From contig OZ252023.1 of the NCBI GenBank assembly GCA_965247425.1, positions 558,001 to 622,000 on the forward strand: a stretch of DNA of 64,000 nt. The letters run 5' to 3'. Of the stretch, positions 33,945-42,839 are shown one piece after another; within the stretch, counting starts at the first letter, position 1; each line of letters starts with the position of its first letter. The notes beneath the pieces are model-generated. The model ran no database searches. It saw only the letters and a program-made list of their open reading frames with translations, and was not told where the DNA came from. The DNA comes from CAZOZZ01 sp965247425 (GTDB lineage: Bacteria; Acidobacteriota; Terriglobia; 20CM-2-55-15). A program made the position numbers and the translations under genes.

Positions 33945-33972
33945 CTCCCATCATCGAAAGTGATGATGGGAG
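33945..33972 (+). promoter_or_regulatory. Hairpin masking the ribosome site of the coiled-coil gene
   Basis: CTCCCATCATC (33945-33955) is perfectly complementary to GATGATGGGAG (33962-33972) with a six-base GAAAGT loop. The strand of the stem nearest the gene contains the Shine-Dalgarno GGGAGG (33968-33973), five bases before the ATG at 33978. Folding would block initiation, so this may be a translational switch, for example thermal or protein- or RNA-opened. It also could be a terminator-like stem, but it lacks a T-run. Confidence 0.6.
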
Positions 33973-33977
33973 GAAAA

Positions 33978-34625
33978 ATGTTAGGGACAGGGAAGAGCGC
34001 CTTTGAGGGACCGCATGACACGGAAGGCAATCCTTCGCGAACCGCCGAGGAACTTCGGGAGGAGTTCGAGCAGAGACTTCGGAATGCCAATCGTGACAGA
34101 AAACAGTTGGAGACGGAGTTCGATGTCGCTACAGATCGGTGGCGCAGTGAACGGCGACGACTGCATGAAGAAATCGACAGCCTTCGTACAACGACGGAGG
34201 AGGCACAAACGCGAGCGAACAGTACCAAGGACATCGAGGATCGTCTGGGCGAGACCCAGCGCTACAACCGGCAGCTTGAAATCAAGTGCGAGGAGCAGGC
34301 TCGGGAACTCGAGTTCAGGGAGAATCGGTCGAAGTCCAAGATCGAGGATCTCGAAGGTCGCATCGTCGAGCTCATCGATCGATCCGGAAATGAGCTTCGT
34401 GTCAAGCAGGGCTTCGAGGAAAAAATGGAAACCGAGCTTGAAGCACGAAGGCGTTCACTCAAAGTCGAGTTCGGGCGGGAGATGCGGTCGAACGAAGCCC
34501 GATGGCAAGGGGAGCGCCGTCGTCTGACCGTCGAGATCGAACGCCTCAAGAAGAAACTGGCCGTCCGTAAGCCGGTACCCCCGCCCTCCTTCATCGATAA
34601 GTTGTTTTCCCGCGCGGACCACTAG
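33978..34625 (+). CDS. Coiled-coil protein of unknown function
   Basis: A 215-residue soluble protein that is almost wholly coiled coil: EELREEFEQRLRNANRDRKQ, RRRLHEEIDSLRTTTEEAQT, RQLEIKCEEQARELEFRENR, KIEDLEGRIVELIDRSGNEL, RRLTVEIERLKKKLAVRKPV. It ends with a short PPPSFIDKLFSRADH. No signal or membrane segment. The translated start lies behind a stem that sequesters its ribosome site. Its stop codon is again the first triplet of a repeat element. It could be a scaffold or cytoskeletal-like protein; there is no family match I can name. The MoxR ATPase follows after the repeat. Confidence 0.65.
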   Translation: MLGTGKSAFEGPHDTEGNPSRTAEELREEFEQRLRNANRDRKQLETEFDVATDRWRSERRRLHEEIDSLRTTTEEAQTRANSTKDIEDRLGETQRYNRQLEIKCEEQARELEFRENRSKSKIEDLEGRIVELIDRSGNELRVKQGFEEKMETELEARRRSLKVEFGREMRSNEARWQGERRRLTVEIERLKKKLAVRKPVPPPSFIDKLFSRADH

Positions 34626-34753
34626 GAGCCTGCGCGGCAGAAGAAATCTACAGCGAAAGCGGTACAATCGGTCCACACTTCCCCGATTTTTCGTTAAATA
34701 GGCCCCGATTCTCCACTTTCCTGGTGCGATCTCTTCTGCCGCCGAGGCTCCTG
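34623..34753. repeat. TAGGAGCCTGC repeat, near-complete 131-bp copy
   Basis: Starts with TAGGAGCCTGCGCGGCAGAA and ends with CTTCTGCCGCCGAGGCTCCT, so both inverted ends are present with a few changes on the right. The centre is about 30 bases shorter than in the copy at 32193-32358. The first three bases are the stop codon of the coiled-coil gene. Confidence 0.85.
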
Positions 34754-34875
34754 GATCAGCTCAAAAGCTGCCCAAGAAACCGCTCGGCATTGCCAAATTT
34801 CCTCTATAATGCATGACTTGGTTTCGGGATGGCGGCTGGCCGGTTCCTGAATAAATTACACGTGCGAGGAACGAA

Positions 34876-35874
34876 GTGGAACAATCGGTAGTTGAACTCA
34901 CCGACAAGCAGATCGAGGAATTCCGAGCCGACTTCCAGATGGTCAATTCCGAGATCTCCAAGCTCATTGTGGGCTACAAGGAGGTCATCGATGAAGTGCT
35001 CATCACGGTGCTGGCCAGGGGCCATGCGATCCTTGAAGGCGTTCCCGGTGTCGGTAAGACCAAGCTTGTCCAGACACTGAGTGATGTGCTCCACCTCACT
35101 TCGTCGAGGATTCAGTTTACGCCGGATCTGATGCCCGCGGACATCGTCGGAACGAACGTCGTTCAGGAGAGCGAGACTGGCGACAGGACTTTGGAATTTC
35201 AGCCCGGTCCGGTATTCGCCAACATCGTTCTGGCGGACGAGATCAATCGCGCGACGCCAAAAACCCAGTCCGCCCTGCTCGAGGCGATGCAGGAAAAGAG
35301 CGTCACTGTCGGGAATCACACCTATCGATTGGAGCCCCCGTTCGTCGTCATGGCGACCTTGAACCCTCTGGAACTGGAAGCCACCTATCCGTTACCCGAG
35401 GCCCAGGTTGACCGTTTTTTCATGAAATTGCGGATGGACTTTCCCGAAATGGATGACATTCACGAGATTCTGGACCGCACCACTCAGGAAGAAGAACCCA
35501 CGGTCCAGAAGGTGTGGGATCGAGAGAAGATTCTCCAGTTGAGGCAAGTCGCCCTGGGAGTTCCGATTTCCGAGCGTGTTCAGGATTACGCCATCCGTAT
35601 CGTCATGTCCACGCAGCCCACGACGGAGTTCGCGCATGACCTGACGAAACGGTACGTGAACTACGGGGCCAGCCCCCGCGGCTCCCAGGCGCTGGTCGTC
35701 GGAGCGAAGATCCGCGCGTTGCTCAATGGTCGCCGTGAAGTTGCCTACGAGGATGTCCGGTCCGTGGTCTTGCCCGCCCTCCGACACCGCGTGATTTTAA
35801 ACTTTGAGGGCGAAGCCGAACGCATCGAATCGGACACCATTCTAAAAGCCATCCTCGAAAGCGTCCGGGAGTAG
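34876..35874 (+). CDS. MoxR family AAA+ ATPase
   Basis: A 332-residue ATPase starting with GTG at 34876 after a GAGGA site. It has the Walker A GVPGVGKTKL, Walker B VLADEINRATPKTQ, the MoxR-typical LLEAMQEKSVTVGNHTYRL and sensor 1 MATLNPLELEATYPLPEAQV DRF (written in two parts), and a C-terminal lid to ALRHRVILNFEGEAER. MoxR ATPases are chaperones that act with DUF58 and von Willebrand factor A partners, normally encoded just downstream. None follows here: the next 340 bases hold only relics and a small HTH gene. It may work with partners elsewhere. Confidence 0.93.
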   Translation: MEQSVVELTDKQIEEFRADFQMVNSEISKLIVGYKEVIDEVLITVLARGHAILEGVPGVGKTKLVQTLSDVLHLTSSRIQFTPDLMPADIVGTNVVQESETGDRTLEFQPGPVFANIVLADEINRATPKTQSALLEAMQEKSVTVGNHTYRLEPPFVVMATLNPLELEATYPLPEAQVDRFFMKLRMDFPEMDDIHEILDRTTQEEEPTVQKVWDREKILQLRQVALGVPISERVQDYAIRIVMSTQPTTEFAHDLTKRYVNYGASPRGSQALVVGAKIRALLNGRREVAYEDVRSVVLPALRHRVILNFEGEAERIESDTILKAILESVRE

Positions 35875-35878
35875 AGTC

Positions 35879-36091
35879 ATTCCGTAGTTGTCGCGCAATG
35901 TGAGATCGGAATTCGTCGCCTGCCTGCTCCATCGCCCCGACTCCGAACAATTCCCCAAGCCGATCCGATAGCGTTCGCGGTATCTGCACTTCTCAGGCTC
36001 CTTCGTCCCCTCGCATGACCTTCGACACCGCCGCCGACAGACCCTCCCAGTTCTGGTTCTCGGAGTCCCGGTGAGCCCGGCCTTTTCCCGT
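35879..36091 (-). pseudogene. Relic of a PadR-permease pair
   Basis: On the minus strand 36091-35993 encodes ITGKGRAHRDSENQNWEGLS AAVSKVMRGDEGA then TGA, the typical C-terminal helix of PadR repressors. Just downstream, MQIPRTLSDRLGELFGVGAM with EFRSHIA resembles the prefix domain of the permeases but breaks off. The beginning of the PadR gene is missing. This is the seventh trace of the permease family in the window. Confidence 0.5.
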
Positions 36092-36215
36092 GATCTTGTT
36101 AGAACTTCGCCCTGCGGTTGTTAGTTATTGGGGGAGTAATTACAGGAATCGTGGGCGCGTTGGACGTGGTTACGAGATGGTACGACCCTTGCTACTAGAG
36201 GGGGCAGGAGGTGCC

Positions 36216-36443
36216 ATGATGGCGCAACAGGTTATGACACAGACGAGAACCAAAACCTTTTTGGACGTTCCCTCGGCCGCACGCCTCGCAGGCTTCTCGA
36301 TTCGCCATTTCCGCAGAATCATTGAGGAAGATGAGATTCCGATCATGCAGATCGGTAGAAAATTCTTCATCGTGGCTGCGAATTTTGAGCAGTGGAAGGC
36401 GACGCACGGGCAGCGAAGAGTCGGTTCTTGTCTACCAACTTGA
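36216..36443 (+). CDS. Small excisionase-like helix-turn-helix protein
   Basis: A 75-residue protein. The ATG at 36216 follows an AGGAGGT site, though the open frame extends further upstream. TFLDVPSAARLAGFSIRHFR with RIIEEDEIPIMQIGRKFFIV is a MerR-like or excisionase-type DNA-binding domain (helix-turn-helix then a beta-wing). Downstream lies the repeat TCTACCAACTTGATAG / TCTACCAAGTTGGTGG, which could be its binding site. No integrase is nearby. Confidence 0.72.
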   Translation: MMAQQVMTQTRTKTFLDVPSAARLAGFSIRHFRRIIEEDEIPIMQIGRKFFIVAANFEQWKATHGQRRVGSCLPT

Positions 36444-36502
36444 TAGAATTTTAATCAAAGTTGATAGTTTTTCTGGTTTCTGTCTACCAAGTTGGTGGAC
36501 TG
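36433..36502 (+). promoter_or_regulatory. Repeated CTACCAACTTGATAG / CTACCAAGTTGGTGG motif, possible operator
   Basis: Two related 15-bp motifs about 55 bases apart, with TATCA/TGATA arms between them (TTGATAG ... AAGTTGATAG). They overlap the end of the small HTH gene and the AT-rich stretch after it. The placement suggests autoregulation or a recombination site, without proof. Confidence 0.35.
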
Positions 36503-36582
36503 AAGCCCGGGCGCCAGTCGAAACGTAAATCGACGACCTCCCCACGTTGAGCAAGAGTTTTCGGATTACTACCGTCCCGTCG

Positions 36583-36610
36583 AAGGCGGCCCAAACGGGC
36601 CGCCTTTTTT
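36583..36610 (+). terminator. Rho-independent terminator
   Basis: AAGGCGGCCC (36583-36592), loop AAAC and GGGCCGCCTT (36597-36606) followed by TTTT. This is a textbook stem and T-run, about 140 bases after the small HTH gene. Confidence 0.85.
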
Positions 36611-36674
36611 CGTTATGGCCAGGCAGAGCCCCGCGCCCCCCATTCCCGTCTAAGCACGAACATCACACAACAGA

Positions 36675-36791
36675 GTGTCGAGGCGGCCGTCCCTGGCCGC
36701 CCGCGGGGGTTGCGGAAACCTTGCGCCGAAAAGGCCCGATCCGATCCTTTCGTTGCTGACCGCGGGTGGCCAGGGACGGCCACCCCGACAC
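36675..36791. repeat. GTGTCGGGGCGGCC repeat family, copy 1
   Basis: An imperfect palindrome of about 117 bases: GTGTCGAGGCGGCCGTCCCT ... GGCCAGGGACGGCCACCCCG ACAC (end given in two parts). The centre reads GCGGGGGTTGCGGAAACCTT. It lies in tandem with copy 2 and close to the broken DUF5916 gene. Confidence 0.8.
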
Positions 36792-36823
36792 GCTGTCCCG
36801 CCCGACTCGGCGTCGAATAGAGA

Positions 36824-36938
36824 GTGTCGGGGCGTCCCTCCGTGGGCGCCCGCGGGGGTTGCGGAGACCTTGCGCTGAATGCCCGACCCGATACTTTCGT
36901 CGCTGACCGCGGGTGGCCAGGGACGGCCACCCCGACAC
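36824..36938. repeat. GTGTCGGGGCGGCC repeat family, copy 2
   Basis: A 115-base copy in direct orientation to copy 1 with the same centre (GCGGGGGTTGCGGAGACCTT) and the same right arm GGTGGCCAGGGACGGCCACC. Confidence 0.8.
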
Positions 36939-36960
36939 TCCGTCCTGTCCTTCAGGGGTG

Positions 36961-39159
36961 TTAGAAGCGTCTGGTGAAGACGATTTTGGATACGGCGCTG
37001 CGGTCGTTAGTGAAGATGCCGGCGGGGTCGTTAATCCAGTTGTGGGTGTAGACGAAGAAAATGTCGTTTCCGGGTTTCATGATCCACCGGAGTCGAGACT
37101 GCCAGCCGATTCCGCGGCTCTGGTTGTCGTACTGAATGTTGTTGTTCAGCGAGAGCCAGGGGCTGAACTGGGTGCCGACTTCCCAGCGGTAAACGGTGGT
37201 CGAGACCTGGCCTTCGGGTAGTTCGATCCTGTTCCACTGGCCGTTGAAGTTGAGGCGGACGCCAACTCTTGGACGGACTGTCAGGTTGCCGCTGATGTCT
37301 CGCCGAGTTCCTGAGAAGTAATTGCCCCATCCGTAGTTTCCAAACAGGGAAACCATTCGGCGGCCGGCGGTGCGGCCTGAAATCCGGAAGCGCGTGTAAT
37401 CGAACTCGCCCCCTTCGACCAGTTCGATGTCTCCGGGCAGACCGAAGTCGTTGTCGAGGCGTTCGGCCTGCGGCGTGACGTTGATTCGGAAGTTGTCTCC
37501 GGATTGAAAGTTCACGCCCAATAACGTGAAATCGACCCGATGGCTCAGCTTTCGATTCGCGGTGTCGGTGATGAAGTTGGTAAACATCCCGAAGTTGAAA
37601 CTGCGGATCAGCGAGCTGTTTTCCGGTCTCGGGTTCCAGAAGAAATTACCGCCGTAGTCACGGACGGCCGTGCGGAAGCGAAAACCAACGGTGGGATCGT
37701 AGTTCTCTTCAGTCTGTGTGGCGCTGATGCGGATGCTGTAAATGTCGTTCGGGTAGCTCAGGGTGGCGCCGTATTTTCCGCTGTCGCCGGTTCCTTCCTC
37801 GTTGGATGTCCAGAGATAATAAGTCTGGAAGTTGAGCGTCTGGCTTCCGCGAAATCGGTTCGTGGCCAGGCGGAGGTCGAAACCCAGAGTCTCGCCCGCG
37901 TCTCTTCCGGTCGCCCGTTCGTCCCGTCGGGTGTAGAGAAGGCCCATGTGGGACTGGCTGAGAAATCGCCGACGGGTTCGAAAGACAGTGAAGTCCTCGC
38001 CGGGCAGATTCCCGTCTTCATCCTCGGGGCGAGCAAACTCAGCCGTTCGAACCTGCAGAATCCCGACGTCGAAATTCCCCAGTCGGCCGGTGAGTTTGAG
38101 TCCGTAATCGATTAGCTGGACCTCACCGTCGCTCAGTCCGATCCGCCGTGTGAAGAACGCGTCCCGATCGCCGGAGAACTCGAAGAAGTTGGCGCCCTGC
38201 AGGAAAAACTCACGCTTCTCTGGAAAGCGCAATGGGAAGCGGGTCAGGTTGACCTGACGGTCGTCGACCTCGGTCTCGGCAAAGTCCGTGTTGATCGTGA
38301 AGTTGGCTCGCAGGTTGGGCGTAATGTTGTAGAAGAAGTCGCCGCCGACGTCACCCACGTAGTTGGATCCAGTCCCTTCGGCCGGTATCGATGTAGCCCT
38401 TCCCACGAGGTACGGCTTGACGTCCAGCCCGAGTCCCTGGCTGATTTCCGAAATGCCGACGACCAACCCGGCTTCCGACATCGTGTTCAGCTGCCGGTTT
38501 CTGGCAAACCCGTTCCAGCGACTCTCTTCATTCTTTCGCCGGATCGTTCTCTGAAAGTTGATTCCCCAGGCCTGTCCGTCAGATGCCATCCCACGCCTTG
38601 TTGCTCGGCCCGGGGCTGCCGGCGCCGCGGCGGCCGCCACCACCACCGCCACCGCCTCGACCACCACCACCACGACCGGGTCCGCCGCCGCCACCACCAC
38701 CGCCGCCGCCGATGATGCCGTCTCCCATGGCGCCAGACGGATTGATCTCAAAGAAGTAGCCGGAGCGCTCGTCCAGGTAGGTGTCGATAGACCACATGAA
38801 CCGGTCGTCGGAAGAAAATGGCTGGTCCCGCTGCATCTGATTGCCCTTGATGCCGTTCGGATCCGAATCGTAGGCCATCACGCCGATGATCATTCGATTC
38901 GTGTCGAACACGATGCGGACCTCGGTGGGTTCACTCGCCGGGGTGCCGTTGTCCGGTTCGATCTGGACGAATCCGTCGGCTGGTTCGGCGCGTTCCCATA
39001 TCGGTTCGTTCAACGCTCATCGAGGGTCAGTTCGTCTCCTGGTCCGAGGCGAATCGCGTTCAGGATTCGACGGTTTTCGAATCCGCTCGGGCCCTGCTGG
39101 GCTCGGATACCGGTCGCCGTCATGAGCAAACACAGGCAGGTCAGAAGAGGGCGTCTCAT
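36961..39159 (-). pseudogene. DUF5916 outer-membrane protein, broken by a frameshift and a deletion
   Basis: Read on the minus strand. A signal peptide (MRRPLLTCLCLLMTATGIRA) leads to LNAIRLGPGDELTLDER, where a base is missing near 39012. The next frame gives LNEPIWERAEPADGFVQIEP, the CBM9-like domain (VFDTNRMIIGVMAYDSDPNG) and a glycine tract (a run of Gly, Pro, Arg). It ends at a TGA near 38579. The third frame resumes at DGQAWGINFQRTIRRKNEES, having lost about 30-40 residues, then shows the barrel strands TPNLRANFTINTDFAETEVD and GANFFEFSGDRDAFFTRRIG to the final FTRRF. DUF5916 proteins have a CBM9-like N-terminus and a C-terminal beta barrel. An intact paralogue is at 52011-54236. Confidence 0.82.
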
Positions 39160-39480
39160 TTTTAACTTGTTTGCTCCGGTTGATGTAATCGATTTAGAGG
39201 CCTGGTGAACCATCAATAATACTCTACTCTTGTGCGAAAACTGTTGAAATCAAAGGAGGAAGACATCCCCAATGCGTGCAGATTGTATACAGGCCCGGCC
39301 ATGTCGTTCACTTTCACGTATGCCTGTCCACAAGACTCCATCCTTCATATACGCCAGCACCTTTGGCGAGGGGTTACAATGGGCGTTTCCGGGTATCGGG
39401 TGGAACGGCGGCCGATACGCCTGCCTCAGAGAATAGGTGAAACACGGAGCCGGGACAATCCGTATAGTGTGCCAGACTCG
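39160..39480 (+). other. Intergenic region between divergent DUF5916 and oligopeptidase genes
   Basis: Contains the start regions of both genes. The frame of the oligopeptidase is open upstream to 39232, but the residues there look non-coding. No clear promoter pair was found. Confidence 0.4.
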
Positions 39481-41619
39481 ATGAAGATGAAAGGTTTCGA
39501 TGTGCTTCCGCTGGCCTGTGTATCGTTACTCGCTTTTTCGTGCTCAAACGACATGAATAACCCGACCCAAGGGGTGACGACCCCTCCGATTGCCGGGAAG
39601 ATGTCCAAGGTGGACACCGTTCACGGCGACCGGAGGGAAGACCCTTACTACTGGCTTCGAGAGAAGACGAATCCCGACGTCGTGTCCTACCTGGAAGCCG
39701 AGGACGCTTACACCGACCGGATGATGGCGCATACCGAGCCTCTCCAGGAAGTCCTGTACAAGGAAATGGTCGGGCGTATCAAGGAAACGGACCTCAGTGT
39801 TCCATACCGGCGGGGAGACTACTGGTACTACTCGCGGACCGAGCAGGGCAGGCAGTATCCCATCCACGCCCGGAAGCGGGGGAGCACGGACGGTGTCGAG
39901 GAGATCACGCTCGATCTGAACGAGTTGGCCGAGGGGCAGGACTTCCTGCAATTGTGGACCTACGACGTCAGCGACGACGCTCGCCTGCTTCTCTACACCA
40001 CCGACGTGACGGGATTCCGGGAGTACACACTGCACGTGAAGGATCTGAGCGATGGAAGGTCTCTGTCCGAAGCCATTCCGCATGTCGTCGAAGCAGTCTG
40101 GGCCGGCGACAGCAGAAACGTGTTCTACATCGTTGAAGACGACGCGAAGCGGGCGTATCGAGTCTATCGTCACGAAGTTGGCACCGCTCCGGACGGGTCT
40201 GCCGACGACATGGTCTATGAGGAAGCCGACCAACTCTACGGCCTCACGCTGACTCGCTCGCTCGATGACGAATACGTGTTCGTGACCTCCGCCAGTTCGA
40301 CGACGACCGAAGTGCGTTACATTCCGTCGAGCCGCCCGGATCAGGCGCCGCGCGTTGTGTTGCCGCGTGAAACCGACCACGAGTACCATGTTCTTCATCG
40401 GTCCGGCCTGTTCTATATCCGATCGAACAAGGATGCTCCGACGTTCCGAATCATGACCGCGCCCGTGGGTGATCCGGACACGAAGAACTGGACCGAGTTC
40501 ATCCCTCACAACGAAGACATCACGCTGGAAGGACTCGAACTGTTCAAGAACCACGGTGTCGTTCTCGAGCGGGAAGCCGGCCTGCAGATTCTGAGGGTTG
40601 TCGATTTCGAATCCGGAAAGCAGCACCGAATCGAATTTCCCGATCCCGTTTATTCGGTGTTTCCGACCGCCAACAGGGAATTCGATACCGTCAATCTGCG
40701 TTTCCGCTACCAGTCACTGGTGAAGCCGGCGTCGATCTTCGATTACGACATGGACGATCGTGGGCGGATCCTTCTGAAGGAAACCGAGGTGTTGGGCGGA
40801 TTCGCCTCCACCGATTACGAGTCGAAGCGGTTCTACGCCAGGGCGCCCGACGGGGTTCAGGTTCCGATTTCGATCGTGTACCGCAAGGGTATGGAGCCGG
40901 ATGGATCGAATCCGATGTTGCTTTATGCATACGGTTCTTACGGCGTACCACTCTCACTTTCGTTTTCGTCCGTTCGCCTGAGCCTGCTCGATCGAGGTGT
41001 CATCTACGCGATGGCGCATGTTCGAGGCGGTGGGGACCTGGGCAAGAAGTGGCACGACGACGGCAAGATGATGTCGAAGCGAAACACGTTTATCGATTTC
41101 ATCGCCGTTGCCGAACACTTGATCGAGGCCGGTTACACGTCGACCGAGCGGTTGGTCATCAACGGCGGAAGCGCCGGTGGCCTGTTGACGGCCGCGGTTA
41201 CGAATATGCGTCCGGACCTTTTCGCAGCCGTGGTCTCGAATGTCCCGTTCGTGGATGTTCTGAACTCGATGTTGGATGACTCCCTGCCGCTCACGGTTGG
41301 CGAATACCTGGAGTGGGGCAATCCGAATGTGGCCGAACAGTATGCGTACATGAAGTCGTACTGTCCCTATACCAACATCGAGAGCAAAGACTACCCCACG
41401 ATGCTGGTAAAAACGTCGTTCAACGATAGTCAGGTGATGTATTGGGAGTCCGCGAAGTACGTTGCCAGGCTGCGTGATCTGAAAACGGACGATAACCTGC
41501 TACTGCTGAAGATCAACATGACAGGCGGGCACGGGGGAGCGTCGGGCCGGTACGACACATTGCGCGACCTCGCGTTCGATTACGCCTTTATCCTTAACCA
41601 GCTTGGCATGGACCGCTAA
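39481..41619 (+). CDS. S9A prolyl oligopeptidase / oligopeptidase B-like lipoprotein
   Basis: A 712-residue protein. I chose the ATG at 39481 because it gives a lipoprotein signal (MKMKGFDVLPLACVSLLAFS C); the ribosome site is weak. The propeller domain begins VDTVHGDRREDPYYWLREKT, the standard S9A opening, and runs to about residue 430. The hydrolase has S564 (NGGSAGGLLTAAVTNMRPDL), D649 (SFNDSQVMYWESAKY) and H684 (MTGGHGGASGRY). This points to cleavage after basic residues, as in oligopeptidase B (PtrB), but specificity is inferred. It should be anchored at the outer side of a membrane. The kinase gene follows after two bases. Confidence 0.92.
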   Translation: MKMKGFDVLPLACVSLLAFSCSNDMNNPTQGVTTPPIAGKMSKVDTVHGDRREDPYYWLREKTNPDVVSYLEAEDAYTDRMMAHTEPLQEVLYKEMVGRIKETDLSVPYRRGDYWYYSRTEQGRQYPIHARKRGSTDGVEEITLDLNELAEGQDFLQLWTYDVSDDARLLLYTTDVTGFREYTLHVKDLSDGRSLSEAIPHVVEAVWAGDSRNVFYIVEDDAKRAYRVYRHEVGTAPDGSADDMVYEEADQLYGLTLTRSLDDEYVFVTSASSTTTEVRYIPSSRPDQAPRVVLPRETDHEYHVLHRSGLFYIRSNKDAPTFRIMTAPVGDPDTKNWTEFIPHNEDITLEGLELFKNHGVVLEREAGLQILRVVDFESGKQHRIEFPDPVYSVFPTANREFDTVNLRFRYQSLVKPASIFDYDMDDRGRILLKETEVLGGFASTDYESKRFYARAPDGVQVPISIVYRKGMEPDGSNPMLLYAYGSYGVPLSLSFSSVRLSLLDRGVIYAMAHVRGGGDLGKKWHDDGKMMSKRNTFIDFIAVAEHLIEAGYTSTERLVINGGSAGGLLTAAVTNMRPDLFAAVVSNVPFVDVLNSMLDDSLPLTVGEYLEWGNPNVAEQYAYMKSYCPYTNIESKDYPTMLVKTSFNDSQVMYWESAKYVARLRDLKTDDNLLLLKINMTGGHGGASGRYDTLRDLAFDYAFILNQLGMDR

Positions 41620-41621
41620 GC

Positions 41622-42839
41622 GTGAACGATATGATCGGCAAAACGGTTTCCCATTACAAGATCCTCGAGCCCCTCGGACGTGGGGGCATGGGGGTGGTCT
41701 TCAAAGCGGAAGACACGCGACTCGGTCGCCAGGTCGCCCTGAAATTCCTGCCCGAGGAGTATGCCGAGAACAAGCAGGCGCTCGAACGCTTCGAGCGCGA
41801 AGCGCGTGCGGCCGCAAAACTCAACCATCCTCATATCTGCATGATCTTCGACGTCGGCGAGTGGCAGCGACGGCCCTATCTCGCGTTGGAGTTGCTCAAA
41901 GGGCAGCCGCTGAACGAGCGGATTTCTTCTGGAAAAATCGAGTTCGACGTATTGCTCGAAATGGGGATGCAGATCACCGATGCGCTCTCGGCGGCGCATG
42001 CTGCCGGAATCATCCACCGCGACATCAAGCCCGGCAACATCTTTATCACTGAAAACGGCCAGATCAAGGTTCTTGATTTCGGCCTGGCCAAGCTGTTGCC
42101 GAGAGAGGGTGGCAGCGCCGGCAGCGCCACGACGGTCGATGAACATTTGACGAAGGCGGGGTCCACCGTGGGCACGGTGGCCTACATGTCTCCCGAACAG
42201 GCGCGTGGGAGGGAAGTCGACAATCGGACCGATCTGTTTTCGACTGGTGTGGTTCTCTATGAGATGGCTACCGGACAACAGGCGTTTCCGGGAGAAACTT
42301 CCGCAGTTGTTTTTGAAGGGATTTTGACAAAGGAACCCGTTTCGCCGTCCCGCCTGAACTCGACACTGCCTCCCGCCCTGGACGGCCTTATCAGCAAGGC
42401 CGTTGAAAAGGATCCCGATCTCCGTCACCAGAACGCCGCGGATCTCCGGTCGGATCTGAAGCGGCTTCGCCGCGACAGCATGATGAGCGTCTCGGCGGCC
42501 AGGACCGCCGTCGAAGTGCCGAATGTCCCCATGCGGGCTCCCGCACCGCCACCGCCCGCACAAGCGCAGGGAAGCATCGTCGACAAACGACCCGGACTTG
42601 CCTTCTTTCTCGGACTGATGCCCGGCGTCGGCGCACTCTACAACGCCGAGTTTCCGAAAGCGGCCAAGCACCTGATCGTGTTTGCCGTACTAGCGGGTCT
42701 ATCGGGTATATCGAACGGCTTTTTCGGAACGGTGTTTGGCATGCTGACCTTCGGCTTCTACGCCTATATGCCATTCGAGGCCTACCACACAGCCAGCCGC
42801 CGCAAACTCTTGCGGGATCGGCGTCAAGATTCATCTTAG
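41622..42839 (+). CDS. Serine/threonine protein kinase with C-terminal membrane segments
   Basis: A 405-residue Hanks-type kinase. It starts at the GTG 41622, or possibly at ATG 41631 (MIGKTVSHYKILEPLGRGGM). The key residues are the glycine loop GRGGMGVVFKAED, K41 (VALKFLP), D134 (IIHRDIKPGNIFI) and D152 (VLDFGLAKLL), followed by SPEQARGREVDNRTDLFSTG. After residue 300 there is a Pro/Ala-rich linker (MRAPAPPPPAQAQG) and two to three hydrophobic segments (AFFLGLMPGVGALYNAEFPK, HLIVFAVLAGLSGISNGFFG, TVFGMLTFGFYAYMPFEAYH). Most acidobacterial kinases of this type have a TolB- or TPR-type C-terminus, so this membrane end is different. Its stop codon is the start of a repeat. It may phosphorylate envelope proteins; substrates unknown. 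Confidence 0.93.
   Translation: MNDMIGKTVSHYKILEPLGRGGMGVVFKAEDTRLGRQVALKFLPEEYAENKQALERFEREARAAAKLNHPHICMIFDVGEWQRRPYLALELLKGQPLNERISSGKIEFDVLLEMGMQITDALSAAHAAGIIHRDIKPGNIFITENGQIKVLDFGLAKLLPREGGSAGSATTVDEHLTKAGSTVGTVAYMSPEQARGREVDNRTDLFSTGVVLYEMATGQQAFPGETSAVVFEGILTKEPVSPSRLNSTLPPALDGLISKAVEKDPDLRHQNAADLRSDLKRLRRDSMMSVSAARTAVEVPNVPMRAPAPPPPAQAQGSIVDKRPGLAFFLGLMPGVGALYNAEFPKAAKHLIVFAVLAGLSGISNGFFGTVFGMLTFGFYAYMPFEAYHTASRRKLLRDRRQDSS

Noticed and set aside
36216..36610. Integrative element marked by the excisionase-like protein
   Set aside because: No integrase, attachment-site pair or tRNA target is visible; the small HTH gene is followed by its own terminator.
38635..38712. Poly-glycine tract as a collagen-like protein
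   Set aside because: The tract lies in frame within the CBM9-like region of a DUF5916 protein and shows no Gly-X-Y periodicity.
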